Part shown: positions 7,748 to 16,075 of the stretch, in pieces
Numbering within the stretch: the stretch's first letter is position 1
How the letters are laid out: the number at the start of each line of letters is the position of its first letter
Assembly: GCF_042879035.1 (NCBI RefSeq)
Contig: NZ_JBIAOU010000007.1
Location: forward strand, 190,509 to 254,508
DNA: 64,000 nt
Origin: Rhodococcus_G sp042879035
GTDB taxonomy: Bacteria; Actinomycetota; Actinomycetes; Mycobacteriales; Mycobacteriaceae
Direction: 5' to 3'
Notes under the pieces: model-generated
Told to the model about the DNA's origin: nothing
The model's database searches: none
What the model saw: the letters and a program-made list of their open reading frames with translations, nothing else
Program-made: the position numbers and the translations under genes

Positions 7748-9298
7748 TCAGGCGAACCCGAATCCACCGTCCTCGGCGACGACGACGCCCTCCCCCGCCT
7801 CCTCGGCGGCCAGCAGGCGCTCCAGTGCCGCGGCGTCCGCGGTGGACGCGAGCGTGCGCCCGCCGTCGGGGGTGCGGGCGGCGAGGAAACCGCGCTCGGG
7901 CGCACCCGAGCGGTCGTGCAGCACCGCCCACGACTCGGCCGTCGCCGGCCCCGCGTACGTCGGATGCGCGCGGACGGTCGGCTCGCGGTCGACCGCCGCC
8001 TGCACGTCCTCGCGCCGGAACCCGCCGGCGGGCGGCTCCGTGCGGTACACGCCGAAGGCGTGCTTGGTCAGATACCCACTGTTCGCGGTGACGAGGCCGT
8101 AGCTGCCCGGCGACTCGCGCAGTCGGGTGGCCATGGTCGCGATGGCGTGGGTGCTGTAGTTGTTCCACGGTCCGCCGGCGAAGGTGAGCCCACCGGTCAG
8201 CGTCAGCGGCCTGCCCGGATCGCCGCACGGCAGTCCCAGCTCGTTCGCGGCGACCTGAACCGCAGACGGGAAGCAGGAGTACACGTCGACGTGCACGACG
8301 TCGTCCATCCCGATGCCGGCCAGCTCGAGCGCCCGTGCCCCGGCGATGCGGATCGCCGGCGAGCGGTCCAGCGCGCCGCGCTCGGCGATGTCGTAGGTGT
8401 CGTGCGATTCGGTGCCGGACTGCGGGAACACCCAGTTCTCCCGCGGGATCCCCAGCCGGGTCGCGACCTCCACGGAGCACAGCAGCAGCGCAGCGCCCTG
8501 TTCGACCATGTTGTTCGAGTTCAGCAACTTGGTGTACGGCGAGACGATCCACCGGTTGTCCGCCGAGGGGGTGACGATCTCGTTGGCCGTGTACTCGCGC
8601 TGCGTCCAGGCGTGCGGGTTGGTGGCCGCGACCTTGCTGAACCCGGACCACAGCGCGCCGATCGCGTCCCGGTGCTCGGCCACCGTCCGGCCCGCGGCCA
8701 GGCGCAGCGCCTGCTCGAACAGCGGGTAGACGTAGGCGGGTCGGTCGAGGCCGGCGCGCATCTCGGTGTCGGACTGCATGGGCACCTCGTCCACGACGAT
8801 CGGCGCCGTCGGCACCGACTCGTCCTGCACCGTCCAGCCCGGACGAATGCCCTGGGCGCGCAGCTTCATCCGGGTGCGCCACGCCTCGGCCCCGCCGATC
8901 AGCACGACGTCGGACCGGCCCGCCGCGATGTCCTCGGCCGCGGCGTTGACGAGCACCTGCGGGGTGCTGCCGCCGCTGCCGGTGTAGGCCGTGTGGCGGG
9001 GGGTCGCGCCGATCCGCTCACCGACGAGCGCGCCGGGGTCGCGGTAGCGCCACGACAGCAGGCCGACGATCCGGACCGAGTCGACGAGTTCGAGCAGCCG
9101 CGCGCTTCCCGCCTCGTCCGCGGCCCGACGGGCTGCGTCGGCGATCAGGTCCACCGGCTCCCGGCCGCCGTCGCGGTCGTTGATCTGACCTCCGCCGACC
9201 AGGATCGGGGTACGTGGGTCCAGCGCCTGTGCGCGAGTTCGGTAGCTCTGACCACCAAACTCGCGCACAGGCCGCGCAGCGGCACTATCGGATGGCAT
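7748..9298 (-). CDS. Thiolase-superfamily protein of the 500-residue acetyl-CoA acetyltransferase type, Cys-less
   Basis: A 516-residue thiolase-fold protein. PRTPILVGGGQIND starts the fold near residue 28, and the C-terminal 100 or so residues look like an added OB-type domain. The position of the usual nucleophile reads AYTGSGGSTPQVLVN, without Cys; the second half has VDVYSCFPSAVQVAANELG. Members are commonly annotated acetyl-CoA acetyltransferase, but the missing Cys argues against ordinary thiolysis. The ATG at 9298 follows AGAGGA and overlaps the stop of the LLM gene by 14 bp. Residues 9-25 are encoded by a long hairpin (9225-9272) that also occurs at 44078, so the N-terminal extension may be repeat-derived. 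Confidence 0.82.
   Translation of the reverse strand: MPSDSAAARPVREFGGQSYRTRAQALDPRTPILVGGGQINDRDGGREPVDLIADAARRAADEAGSARLLELVDSVRIVGLLSWRYRDPGALVGERIGATPRHTAYTGSGGSTPQVLVNAAAEDIAAGRSDVVLIGGAEAWRTRMKLRAQGIRPGWTVQDESVPTAPIVVDEVPMQSDTEMRAGLDRPAYVYPLFEQALRLAAGRTVAEHRDAIGALWSGFSKVAATNPHAWTQREYTANEIVTPSADNRWIVSPYTKLLNSNNMVEQGAALLLCSVEVATRLGIPRENWVFPQSGTESHDTYDIAERGALDRSPAIRIAGARALELAGIGMDDVVHVDVYSCFPSAVQVAANELGLPCGDPGRPLTLTGGLTFAGGPWNNYSTHAIATMATRLRESPGSYGLVTANSGYLTKHAFGVYRTEPPAGGFRREDVQAAVDREPTVRAHPTYAGPATAESWAVLHDRSGAPERGFLAARTPDGGRTLASTADAAALERLLAAEEAGEGVVVAEDGGFGFA
9225..9272. repeat. Long hairpin repeat, copy 1 (related to 44078-44123)
   Basis: The 15-base arms at 9225-9239 and 9258-9272 are perfectly complementary, with a further GGT/ACC pairing inside. 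On the minus strand the loop region reads TTTGGTGGTCAGAGCTACCG. The copy at 44078 has the related loop GTGGTGGCCAGGGCTACCG and the same CCTGTGCG arm ends. It starts 12 bp after the LLM stop yet lies inside the next coding region. Confidence 0.7.
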
Positions 9299-10319
9299 CG
9301 AGGATCCTCTCCCTGTTCTCCGGCCGTGGCCATCCCCCGAGGATCAGGGTGGTCAGACAGGTTTTCTTCCAACGATTCTCGATGTCCTCGCAGATCTTGT
9401 CCGCGGGGCCGACGAGCGCAACGTCCTCGACCATCGCGGTCGGGACAGCCTGTGCGGCGAGGTCCGCGCGGCCCTTCAGGTACAGGTCCTGGATCTCGGC
9501 GCACGCGTCGCCCCAGCCCATCCGGACGAAGACGTCGTTGTGGAAGTTCGCGTCCTTGGCGCCCATCCCGCCGGCATACAGCGCGACGACGGGCTTGAGT
9601 CGGGACGCCGCGCGCTCGACGTCGTCGTCCTCGACCAGCCAGCAGACGTTCGCGACCTCGAAGTCGTCGGCGGTGCGGCGGGCGCCCTCGCGGCCGAAGC
9701 CCTCGGCGAGCGCGGTCCGGTAGAAGTCGTCGGTCTTCGGCGAGAACCACAGCGGCGTCCAGCCGTCCGCGATCTCCGCGGCCAGTGCCACGTTCTTCGG
9801 GCCCTCGGCGCCCATGTAGACGGGGATGTCGCGGCGCAGGGGGTGCACGATCGACTTGAGCGGCTTCCCGAGTCCGGTCCCGCCCCGGTAGGGCAGCTGG
9901 TAGTGCCGCCCGTCGAAGGTAACCGGCTCGTCCCGGGCCCACACCGCCCGCATGATCGCAACGTACTCGCGGGTGCGTTCGAGGGGACGCGGATACGGCT
10001 GGCCGTACCAGCCCTCGACGACCTGCGGGCCGGACGCCCCGATGCCGAGGATCAACCGGCCGCCGCTGAGGTGGTCGATGGTCTGTGCGGCCATCGCCAA
10101 GGCCGTGGGGGTGCGGGCCGACATCTGGCACACCGAGGTGCCGAGCGCGATCGTCGAGGTGCGCGCGCCCCACCACGCCAGGGGGGTCAGGGCGTCGGAC
10201 CCGTAGGACTCGGCCGTCCAGAAGCTGTCCACTCCGAGGGTCTCGGCCTCGGCGACGGTCTGTTCCATCCGCTTCGGTGGTCCCGAGCCCCAGTACCCGG
10301 CCATCACTCCGACCTTCAC
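9285..10319 (-). CDS. LLM-class F420-dependent oxidoreductase
   Basis: A 344-residue TIM-barrel luciferase-like protein: MKVGVMAGYWGSGPPKRM, DSFWTAESYGSDALTPLAWWG, and GIGASGPQVVEGWYGQPYPRP, which is the GxGxSGPQ(V/G)xEG(W/F) motif of the mycobacterial F420-dependent LLM subgroup. These enzymes transfer hydride between F420H2 and enoyl, keto or similar substrates. The GTG at 10319 is chosen because AGGAAGG lies eight bases upstream. It sits 35 bp after the enoyl-CoA hydratase and overlaps the thiolase-like gene, giving a three-gene operon. A redox step on a CoA-ester intermediate is the likely role (inference). Confidence 0.88.
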   Translation of the reverse strand: MKVGVMAGYWGSGPPKRMEQTVAEAETLGVDSFWTAESYGSDALTPLAWWGARTSTIALGTSVCQMSARTPTALAMAAQTIDHLSGGRLILGIGASGPQVVEGWYGQPYPRPLERTREYVAIMRAVWARDEPVTFDGRHYQLPYRGGTGLGKPLKSIVHPLRRDIPVYMGAEGPKNVALAAEIADGWTPLWFSPKTDDFYRTALAEGFGREGARRTADDFEVANVCWLVEDDDVERAASRLKPVVALYAGGMGAKDANFHNDVFVRMGWGDACAEIQDLYLKGRADLAAQAVPTAMVEDVALVGPADKICEDIENRWKKTCLTTLILGGWPRPENRERILDAIR

Positions 10320-10354
10320 CGCTGCCACCTTCCTTTCGTCACAGTTGTTGCCCT

Positions 10355-11164
10355 TCAGTGGTTCTGGTACACCGGGGGCCGCTTCTCGAGGAACGAGTAC
10401 ACGGCTTCGCGGTGGTCCTTGGTCATGGCGGCGAGGATCTGGGTCCGGTTCTCCAGGTCGATCGCGGCGCGCAGGCTCGGGACCTCGAGGTTGGACCACA
10501 TCACCTCCTTGGTCATCCACACGCCGAACGGGCTGTTGCGCGCGATGCTCTCGGCAGTGTCGAGTGCCGTGTCGAGCAGCCTGTCGGCCGGTTGCACGGA
10601 CGACACGATGCCGACGCGTTCGCACTCGGCGGCGTCGACGGGGCGTCCGGTGAGGAGAATCTCTGCGGCCCTGGAGAATCCGATCATCCGCGGCAGCAGC
10701 CAGCTGACCCCGATGTCGCAGCTGGACTGGCCGCGGTTGATGAACGAGGCGTGCAGCGCGGCGGCGTCGGCCATGACCCGGACGTCGGCCATCAGCGCCA
10801 GTGCCATCCCCCCGCCGGCCGCGGCGCCGTTGATCGCGGCGACCACGGGCGGCCGGGCGCCGCGGAACGCCTCGACCAGCGAGGCGATGTGCTGCTGCAC
10901 CCGCATGCCGGCCTGCGCTCTCCCCTCACCCTCGGCGGCTCCGGGCGGGGTGCCGTAGCCGCGCAGGTCGATGCCCGCGCAGAAGGCGCGCCCGTTGCCG
11001 GTGAGCACGATCGCGCGGGTCTCCGAATCGTGCCGGACCTCAGCAAGCACCGCGTGCAGCGCCTCGACGAGCTCGACGTTCATCGCGTTCAGGGCGTCCG
11101 CGCGGTTGAGGCGGATCAGCAGGACGCCCGGCCGCGGCCGCTCGGTCAGGATCAGTTCGGACAT
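10355..11164 (-). CDS. Enoyl-CoA hydratase/isomerase family protein
   Basis: A crotonase-fold protein of 269 residues. The oxyanion-hole segments are AFCAGIDLRGYG and NGAAAGGGMALALMADVRV, and the C-terminal region ends KRPPVYQNH. In canonical hydratases two Glu act as acid/base; here the second-Glu region reads INRGQSSCDIGVSWLLPRMIG, with Asp rather than Glu near that place, so isomerase, hydrolase or retro-Claisen activity is also possible. GGGAAGG precedes the ATG. It is the first gene of an operon divergent from the SDR at 11286, and both promoters share operator copy C. Confidence 0.88.
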   Translation of the reverse strand: MSELILTERPRPGVLLIRLNRADALNAMNVELVEALHAVLAEVRHDSETRAIVLTGNGRAFCAGIDLRGYGTPPGAAEGEGRAQAGMRVQQHIASLVEAFRGARPPVVAAINGAAAGGGMALALMADVRVMADAAALHASFINRGQSSCDIGVSWLLPRMIGFSRAAEILLTGRPVDAAECERVGIVSSVQPADRLLDTALDTAESIARNSPFGVWMTKEVMWSNLEVPSLRAAIDLENRTQILAAMTKDHREAVYSFLEKRPPVYQNH

Positions 11165-11227
11165 CCGGGGCCTTCCCTCGTGTGGCTGCGACGGTCTCCG
11201 CTTCGGGCTGTGACCGTCGACATATCA

Positions 11228-11244
11228 GGCTAATGCCTTTAGGT
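11228..11244. promoter_or_regulatory. Shared 17-bp dyad operator, copy C
   Basis: GGCTAATGCCTTTAGGT lies in the 121-bp divergent region between the enoyl-CoA hydratase (minus) and the SDR (plus). The left half-site is degenerate, but the core TAATGCCTTTAGGT matches copies B and F closely. One site could control both directions. Confidence 0.58.
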
Positions 11245-11285
11245 TATATCTCGAGATCGGTCAACGAGGGAAGGGCTGGACACAC

Positions 11286-12110
11286 ATGACGGAACTGCAC
11301 GGCACGGTCGCGGTGGTCACCGGCGGCGCGAGCGGAATCGGGGCCGCGACCTGCGTACTTCTCGCGCAGCGGGGCGCGCGGGTGGTGGTCACCGACATCG
11401 ACGACGACCGCGGCGAGAAGGTCGCGGCCGCACTCGGCGGCAACGCCGTCTACCTGCACACCGACGTCACCCGGGAGGAGGACGTCGCGGCCGCGGTCCG
11501 CACGGCCACCGAGCGCTTCGGGCGTCTCGACGCGATGGTGAACAACGCCGGCCGCGTCGGCGCCTGGACCTACGTCACCGACACCACCGTCGACGAGTGG
11601 GACGCCGCCTTCGCGGTGCTGGCGCGCAGTGCTTTCCTCGGCACCAAGCACGCCGCCCGCGTCATGCGCGAGCAGGGCTTCGGCGCCGTCGTCAACGTGT
11701 CGTCGGTGGCGGGCGTGCGCACCGGCTTCGGCCCGCACCCGTACGGCGCCGCGAAGGCCGCGGTGCTGCAGATGACCCGCAGCGCGGCACGCGAACTCGC
11801 GGAGTACCACGTCCGGGTCAACGCCGTCACTCCCGGCGGGGTCGCGACCCGGATCACCGGCCACGGCGCCGGCCTGGAGGGCGACGCACTGGACGCCAGC
11901 GTCGACGAGGTGCGCAGGGGGCTGGCGTCGTTCCAGCCGATCCCCCGCGCGGGCGAGGGCACGGACATCGCCGGCGCCATCGCCTACCTCGTCTCCGACG
12001 ACGCCACGTTCGTGACGGGGCAGAACATCGTCGTCGACGGCGGCCTCACCCTCGGCAAGGCGTGGCCGCGTAACTACCGCGCCGAGGCCGCCGGAGCCGC
12101 GACCGTGTGA
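11286..12110 (+). CDS. Short-chain dehydrogenase/reductase (SDR)
   Basis: A classical SDR of 274 residues. It has the cofactor motif TGGASGIG at residues 12-19, Asp at the end of beta-2 (VVVTDID), favouring NAD(H), NNAG, and the catalytic Ser in NVSSVAG and YGAAK. The C-terminus has VTGQNIVVDGG. It oxidises or reduces a hydroxyl/keto group, probably a 3-hydroxyacyl-CoA or ring alcohol of the island's substrate (inference). It is the only plus-strand gene in the first 33 kb. It starts 42 bp after operator copy C and may be co-regulated with the divergent hydratase operon. Confidence 0.92.
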   Translation: MTELHGTVAVVTGGASGIGAATCVLLAQRGARVVVTDIDDDRGEKVAAALGGNAVYLHTDVTREEDVAAAVRTATERFGRLDAMVNNAGRVGAWTYVTDTTVDEWDAAFAVLARSAFLGTKHAARVMREQGFGAVVNVSSVAGVRTGFGPHPYGAAKAAVLQMTRSAARELAEYHVRVNAVTPGGVATRITGHGAGLEGDALDASVDEVRRGLASFQPIPRAGEGTDIAGAIAYLVSDDATFVTGQNIVVDGGLTLGKAWPRNYRAEAAGAATV

Positions 12111-12137
12111 TCGGCGGCCGGATGACCCGGACCCGAA

Positions 12138-12923
12138 TCACCCACCGGCGGAATCGATCACCCGGTACGTGCGGCCGTCTCCGGTGAGCGCGTCGGCGCG
12201 GGAGGTGTCCTTGAGGTCCACCCCCGACCGCCCCAACTGCCAGGCGCCGGCGACGAGTCCGGCCACCACCCGCGCGGCGACGGGGTAGGCGAGGCCGTCG
12301 GGTGGGTGGATGTTGGACACGCAGTTGCGGTCGGCGTCGGTGCGTCCCGGGGCGGGCCGATGGGTGAGGTAGACGCCCACGCTGTCCGCGACCGACAGGC
12401 CGGGGCGCTCCCCGATCAGGACCAGCACCGTCCGCACGCCCAGCGCCGCGCCGATGTGGTCGCCGAGCGCCACCCGCGCCTGCGTCGCGATCACCGGCGG
12501 TGCGATGGTGAAGCGTCCGTCGAACTCGGCGACGAGCGCCGCGAGCAGGGGAACCGCGTGATCGGTGATCGCACGCGGCGAGAGCCCGTCGGCGAGAACG
12601 AATCCGATGTCCGCCGTCGTCTCGGGCACGGCCGAGAGGTCGGCGGGCGTCCGCCCGAGGTCCGGTCGGCGCAGGTACTCGCCGCGGTCCGCCGCCCGGC
12701 TGGTGACGACCACGGGCCGTCCCAGCCCGACGGACTCGACCCGGTCGACGAGCGGCCCGGTGTCGAGGGGTTGGTGCACGGCGTCGCGCGCGACGGCGTG
12801 CGCGGCCCGGAACTCGAGCACCCGCGTCGTCGGCAACGCGTCACCGGAGCGACCCAGCCCGATCCGTGCCTGCGTCGTGGCGCGCAGGTCGTCCCAGAAG
12901 TTCTGCAGTGCAGGATCGTCCAC
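12138..12923 (-). CDS. eutC: Ethanolamine ammonia-lyase small subunit
   Basis: A 261-residue EutC, the light chain of the adenosylcobalamin-dependent lyase that converts ethanolamine to acetaldehyde and ammonia. Recognisable segments are ARIGLGRSGDALPT at the N-terminus, IGFVLADGLSPRA, VLIGERPGLS, DRNCVSNIHPPDGL (Cys near the B12 site) and a final GVDLKD. The GTG at 12923 lies one base after the eutB stop, preceded by GGGGGTGA, so the two subunits are coupled. It is the last gene of a three-gene operon. The convergent SDR ends 27 bp away. Confidence 0.95.
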   Translation of the reverse strand: MDDPALQNFWDDLRATTQARIGLGRSGDALPTTRVLEFRAAHAVARDAVHQPLDTGPLVDRVESVGLGRPVVVTSRAADRGEYLRRPDLGRTPADLSAVPETTADIGFVLADGLSPRAITDHAVPLLAALVAEFDGRFTIAPPVIATQARVALGDHIGAALGVRTVLVLIGERPGLSVADSVGVYLTHRPAPGRTDADRNCVSNIHPPDGLAYPVAARVVAGLVAGAWQLGRSGVDLKDTSRADALTGDGRTYRVIDSAGG

Positions 12924-12924
12924 G

Positions 12925-14337
12925 TCACTTCACCCCCGTCAGCGCCCGCAGGGGCGAGGTCGCCGCGTCCACGGGCAGCACGCGGCCCGCGTCGTCCATC
13001 AGCCCGAGGCGCCGCAACCAGTCCTCGAACTCGGGCGCCGGACGCAGTCCCAGCACCTGCCGGGCGTAGAGGGCGTCGTGGAACGACAGGCTCTGGTAGC
13101 CGAGCATCACGTCGTCCGCGCCGGGCACCGCGATCACGAACGCGGCACCGGCCACGCCGAGCAGGGTCAGCAGGGTGTCCATGTCGTCCTGGTCGGCCTC
13201 GGCGTGGTTCGTGTAGCAGACGTCGACCCCCATCGGCAGGCCGAGGAGCTTGCCGCAGAAGTGGTCCTCGAGCCCGGCGCGGATGATCTGCTTGCCGTCG
13301 TAGAGGTACTCGGGCCCGATGAACCCGACGACGGTGTTGACCAGCAGCGGTTCGAGGTCGCGGGCGACGGCGTAGGCGCGGGTCTCGAGGGTCTGCTGGT
13401 CGACGGGACGGCCCCCGGCGCCGAGGTGCGCTCCGGCGCTCAGCGCGGACCCCTGCCCCGTCTCGAGGTACATCACGTTGTCCCCGACGGTGCCGCGTCC
13501 CAGCGACCGTCCCGCTGCGTTGGCCTCCCGCAGCAGCGAGATATCCACGCCGAAGGACGAATTGGCGCCCTGCGTGCCGGCGATCGACTGGAACACCAGA
13601 TCGACCGGCACCCCCTCGTCGATCAGGCCCATCGTCGTCGTCACGTGCGAGAGCACACACGACTGCGCGGGAATGTCGAACCGCTGCCGGATCTCGTCGA
13701 GCAGGTGCAGCAGATCCGCGGTGGCATGCGGCGAATCGGTGGCCGGGTTGATCCCGATCACCGCGTCCCCGCAGCCGAGCAGCAGCCCGTCGAGGGTCGC
13801 CGCCGCGATGCCGCGCGGGTCGTCGGTGGGATGGTTCGGCTGCAGACGCGTGGCGAGCCGCCCCGGCAGCCCGAGCGTGGTCCGGAACGCCGCCGTCACC
13901 TCCGCGGCCCGCGCGACCGCGACCAGGTCCTGGTTGCGCATGATCTTGCTGACCGCCGCGACCATCTCCGGCGTCAGCCCCGGCGCCACCCGTCGCAGCA
14001 CCTCGGCCGCGTTCGGCGCCGCCGCGGTGGACAGCAACCAGTCCCGCAGCCCGCCGACCGTCAGATGGGAGATCTGCGCGAACGCGACCCGGTCGTGGGT
14101 GTCGACGATCAGCCGTGTCACCTCGTCGTCCTCGTACGGGACGACGAGGTCCTCGAGGAACGTGCCCAGCGGGACGTCCGCGAGCGCCCACTGCGCCGCC
14201 GCTCGCTCGGCGTCCGAGGCGGCCGCGCACCCGGCGAGCTCGTCACCGCTGCGCAACGGCGTCGCCTTGGCCATCAGGTCGACGAGCCCGTGGAAGGTGT
14301 GGCCGACCCCGGCCACCTGCTGGGTGTAGGTCGTCAT
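12925..14337 (-). CDS. eutB: Ethanolamine ammonia-lyase large subunit
   Basis: 470 residues, the normal EutB length. The catalytic TIM barrel carries KIMRNQDLVAVARA, the LQPNHPTDDPRG substrate loop, GCGDAVIGINPATDSP, SIAGTQGANSSFGVD and VDVCYTNHAEADQDD. With EutC it forms the B12-dependent lyase that yields acetaldehyde and ammonia. The ATG at 14337 overlaps the permease stop (ATGA), with GGAGGAGGAG just upstream. No reactivating factor EutA, acetaldehyde dehydrogenase EutE or microcompartment shell genes are present, so the reaction must run free in the cytosol with other enzymes handling acetaldehyde. Confidence 0.97.
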   Translation of the reverse strand: MTTYTQQVAGVGHTFHGLVDLMAKATPLRSGDELAGCAAASDAERAAAQWALADVPLGTFLEDLVVPYEDDEVTRLIVDTHDRVAFAQISHLTVGGLRDWLLSTAAAPNAAEVLRRVAPGLTPEMVAAVSKIMRNQDLVAVARAAEVTAAFRTTLGLPGRLATRLQPNHPTDDPRGIAAATLDGLLLGCGDAVIGINPATDSPHATADLLHLLDEIRQRFDIPAQSCVLSHVTTTMGLIDEGVPVDLVFQSIAGTQGANSSFGVDISLLREANAAGRSLGRGTVGDNVMYLETGQGSALSAGAHLGAGGRPVDQQTLETRAYAVARDLEPLLVNTVVGFIGPEYLYDGKQIIRAGLEDHFCGKLLGLPMGVDVCYTNHAEADQDDMDTLLTLLGVAGAAFVIAVPGADDVMLGYQSLSFHDALYARQVLGLRPAPEFEDWLRRLGLMDDAGRVLPVDAATSPLRALTGVK

Positions 14338-15785
14338 TCCAGCTCCTCCTCCGCCTCCGCGAGGGCCGCGAACTCCTCGTCCGGCGAGTTCGCGACGAGA
14401 TGGTGTCGACTGTAGAGGCCGAAGTAGGCGAGGAACGCGGCGAACGCGCCGAGTGTCCACAGGGCGGCGATCGGATCGACCAGGAACGTCGCGACCACCG
14501 CCGCCGCCGCGACGACGAGTGCGAACGACGTGGTGGCGACGCCACCGGGCGTCCGGTACGGCCGGTGCATGCCAGGCTCACGTCGGCGCAGCACGATGTG
14601 GCTGACCATCATCAGCACGTAGCTGACCGCCGCCCCGAACACGGCCATGTTCAGCAGCATCGCGCCTTCCCCGGTGAGCGAGAGGGCGAAGCCGATCACG
14701 CCCGGGACGATCAGGGCGAGGGTGGGTGCCTTCCGCGAGTTGGTGACCGACAGGTTCTTCGGCAGGTAGCCCGCGCGGGACAGCGCGAACGTCTGCCGGG
14801 AGTAGGCGTACATGATCGAGAAGAAGCTGGCGACGAGCCCGGCGAGGCCGATGTAGTTGACCACCTTCGCGGCCGTGCCGTCGCCCAGCGCCTCGACGAG
14901 GGGGTTCCCGGACGTCGACAGCGCATCGGCGCCCAACGCGCCGGTGGCCAGGAACAGCACCGTCGCGCCCGTGACCAGCAGCACGAGCATGCTGATGATG
15001 ATGCCGCGGGGCACGTTCTTCTCGGGCTCCCGCGCTTCCTCGGCGGCGAGCGGGACACCCTCGACCGCCAGGAAGAACCAGATCGCGAACGGGACCGCGG
15101 CCCAGATGCCGAACACACCGAACGGCAGGAATTCCGATGCCCCGGCCGCGTCGGTGGGGGCGATGTCGGTGAGATTGCCCGGCTCGAACAGGCCGATCGC
15201 GGAGATCGCGAAGACCACCAGCCCGACGAGGGCGATGGCGGTGATCACGAACATCGCCTTGAGGGCCTCCCCCGCGCCGGTCAGGTGGATCCCGATGAAG
15301 ATCGCGTAGACCGCGAGGTACACCCACCAGCCGTCGGTGATCCCGAACAGGTTCAGGGACTCGACGTAGCCGCCGATGAACGTCGCGATCGCGGCCGGCG
15401 CGATCGAGTACTCGATGAGAATGGCGGTGCCGGTGGCGAATCCACCCCACGGACCGAGCGCTCGACGGGCGAACGTGTAACCGCCTCCCGCGGCGGGCAG
15501 CGCCGACGACATCTCGGCCATGCCGAGCACCATGGCGAGGTACATGCCGGCGATGACGACAGCGGCGATGAGCAGGCCACCGAACCCGCCCTCCGCGAGA
15601 CCGTTGTTCCAGCCCGCGTAGTCGCCGGAGATGACGTAGCTGACCCCGAGCCCGGCGAGCAGCAGCCACCCCGCGGAACCCTTTCGCAGGGTCCGCTTTT
15701 CGAGGTAGGCGCGGTTCTCGTCGTGGAAGTCGGCGCCGTCGTGGTGTGCGGCGTGGGCGTTCTGCGGACCCTCTACGAGTGACAT
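14334..15785 (-). CDS. Ethanolamine permease (APC superfamily)
   Basis: A 483-residue amino acid/polyamine/organocation permease with about 12 hydrophobic segments. Key stretches are LGVSYVISGDYAGWNNGL, the MSSALPAAGGGYTFARRALGPWGGF motif region, FFLAVEGVPLAAEEAREPEKNVPRG and SYVLMMVSHIVLRRREPGMHRPY. It matches the Eat-type ethanolamine permeases usually linked to eutBC, which fits its position as first gene of the operon. The ATG at 15785 follows GGGGTGG. The 230 bp upstream show no clear operator; there is a repeated CGTTGC near 15952-15965 that I cannot assign. A strong terminator at 16017 isolates the operon from the upstream SDR. Confidence 0.92.
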   Translation of the reverse strand: MSLVEGPQNAHAAHHDGADFHDENRAYLEKRTLRKGSAGWLLLAGLGVSYVISGDYAGWNNGLAEGGFGGLLIAAVVIAGMYLAMVLGMAEMSSALPAAGGGYTFARRALGPWGGFATGTAILIEYSIAPAAIATFIGGYVESLNLFGITDGWWVYLAVYAIFIGIHLTGAGEALKAMFVITAIALVGLVVFAISAIGLFEPGNLTDIAPTDAAGASEFLPFGVFGIWAAVPFAIWFFLAVEGVPLAAEEAREPEKNVPRGIIISMLVLLVTGATVLFLATGALGADALSTSGNPLVEALGDGTAAKVVNYIGLAGLVASFFSIMYAYSRQTFALSRAGYLPKNLSVTNSRKAPTLALIVPGVIGFALSLTGEGAMLLNMAVFGAAVSYVLMMVSHIVLRRREPGMHRPYRTPGGVATTSFALVVAAAAVVATFLVDPIAALWTLGAFAAFLAYFGLYSRHHLVANSPDEEFAALAEAEEELE

Positions 15786-16016
15786 GCCGCCACCCCGTTC
15801 GATGCCGTCCGGCCGGATGGCCTCGCACGGAGAGCCGCTGCACCCGGAATCACCGGGCGGGGATGCACAGTCATCGTCGAACCCCTGTGTCGTGTGTCAG
15901 GCAGAAGGCGGTGATGCCTTCGTTGTGATCGACGACACTATTGGGCCCGTCGTTGCAACCACGTTGCGTCCGGGATTCGACCTGCCCGGTCGGCGGGTAC
16001 GACCAGGCGCCGACCC

Positions 16017-16064
16017 GCCCGTGAGTCCTTTCGGCCCGCGTGCGGACCACAAGGACTCACGGGC
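16017..16064 (-). terminator. Terminator hairpin after the SDR gene
   Basis: Perfect 14-base arms at 16017-16030 and 16051-16064 (GCCCGTGAGTCCTT with its complement) and a 20-base loop. It starts 11 bp after the SDR stop on the minus strand and precedes the ethanolamine permease promoter. There is no U-tract, as is common in actinobacteria. Confidence 0.65.
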
Positions 16065-16075
16065 GGCGGAGCCGC

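Noticed and set aside
12138..15785. Bacterial microcompartment locus
   Set aside because: No shell proteins, EutE, EutA or EutS-like genes are present around the ethanolamine genes.
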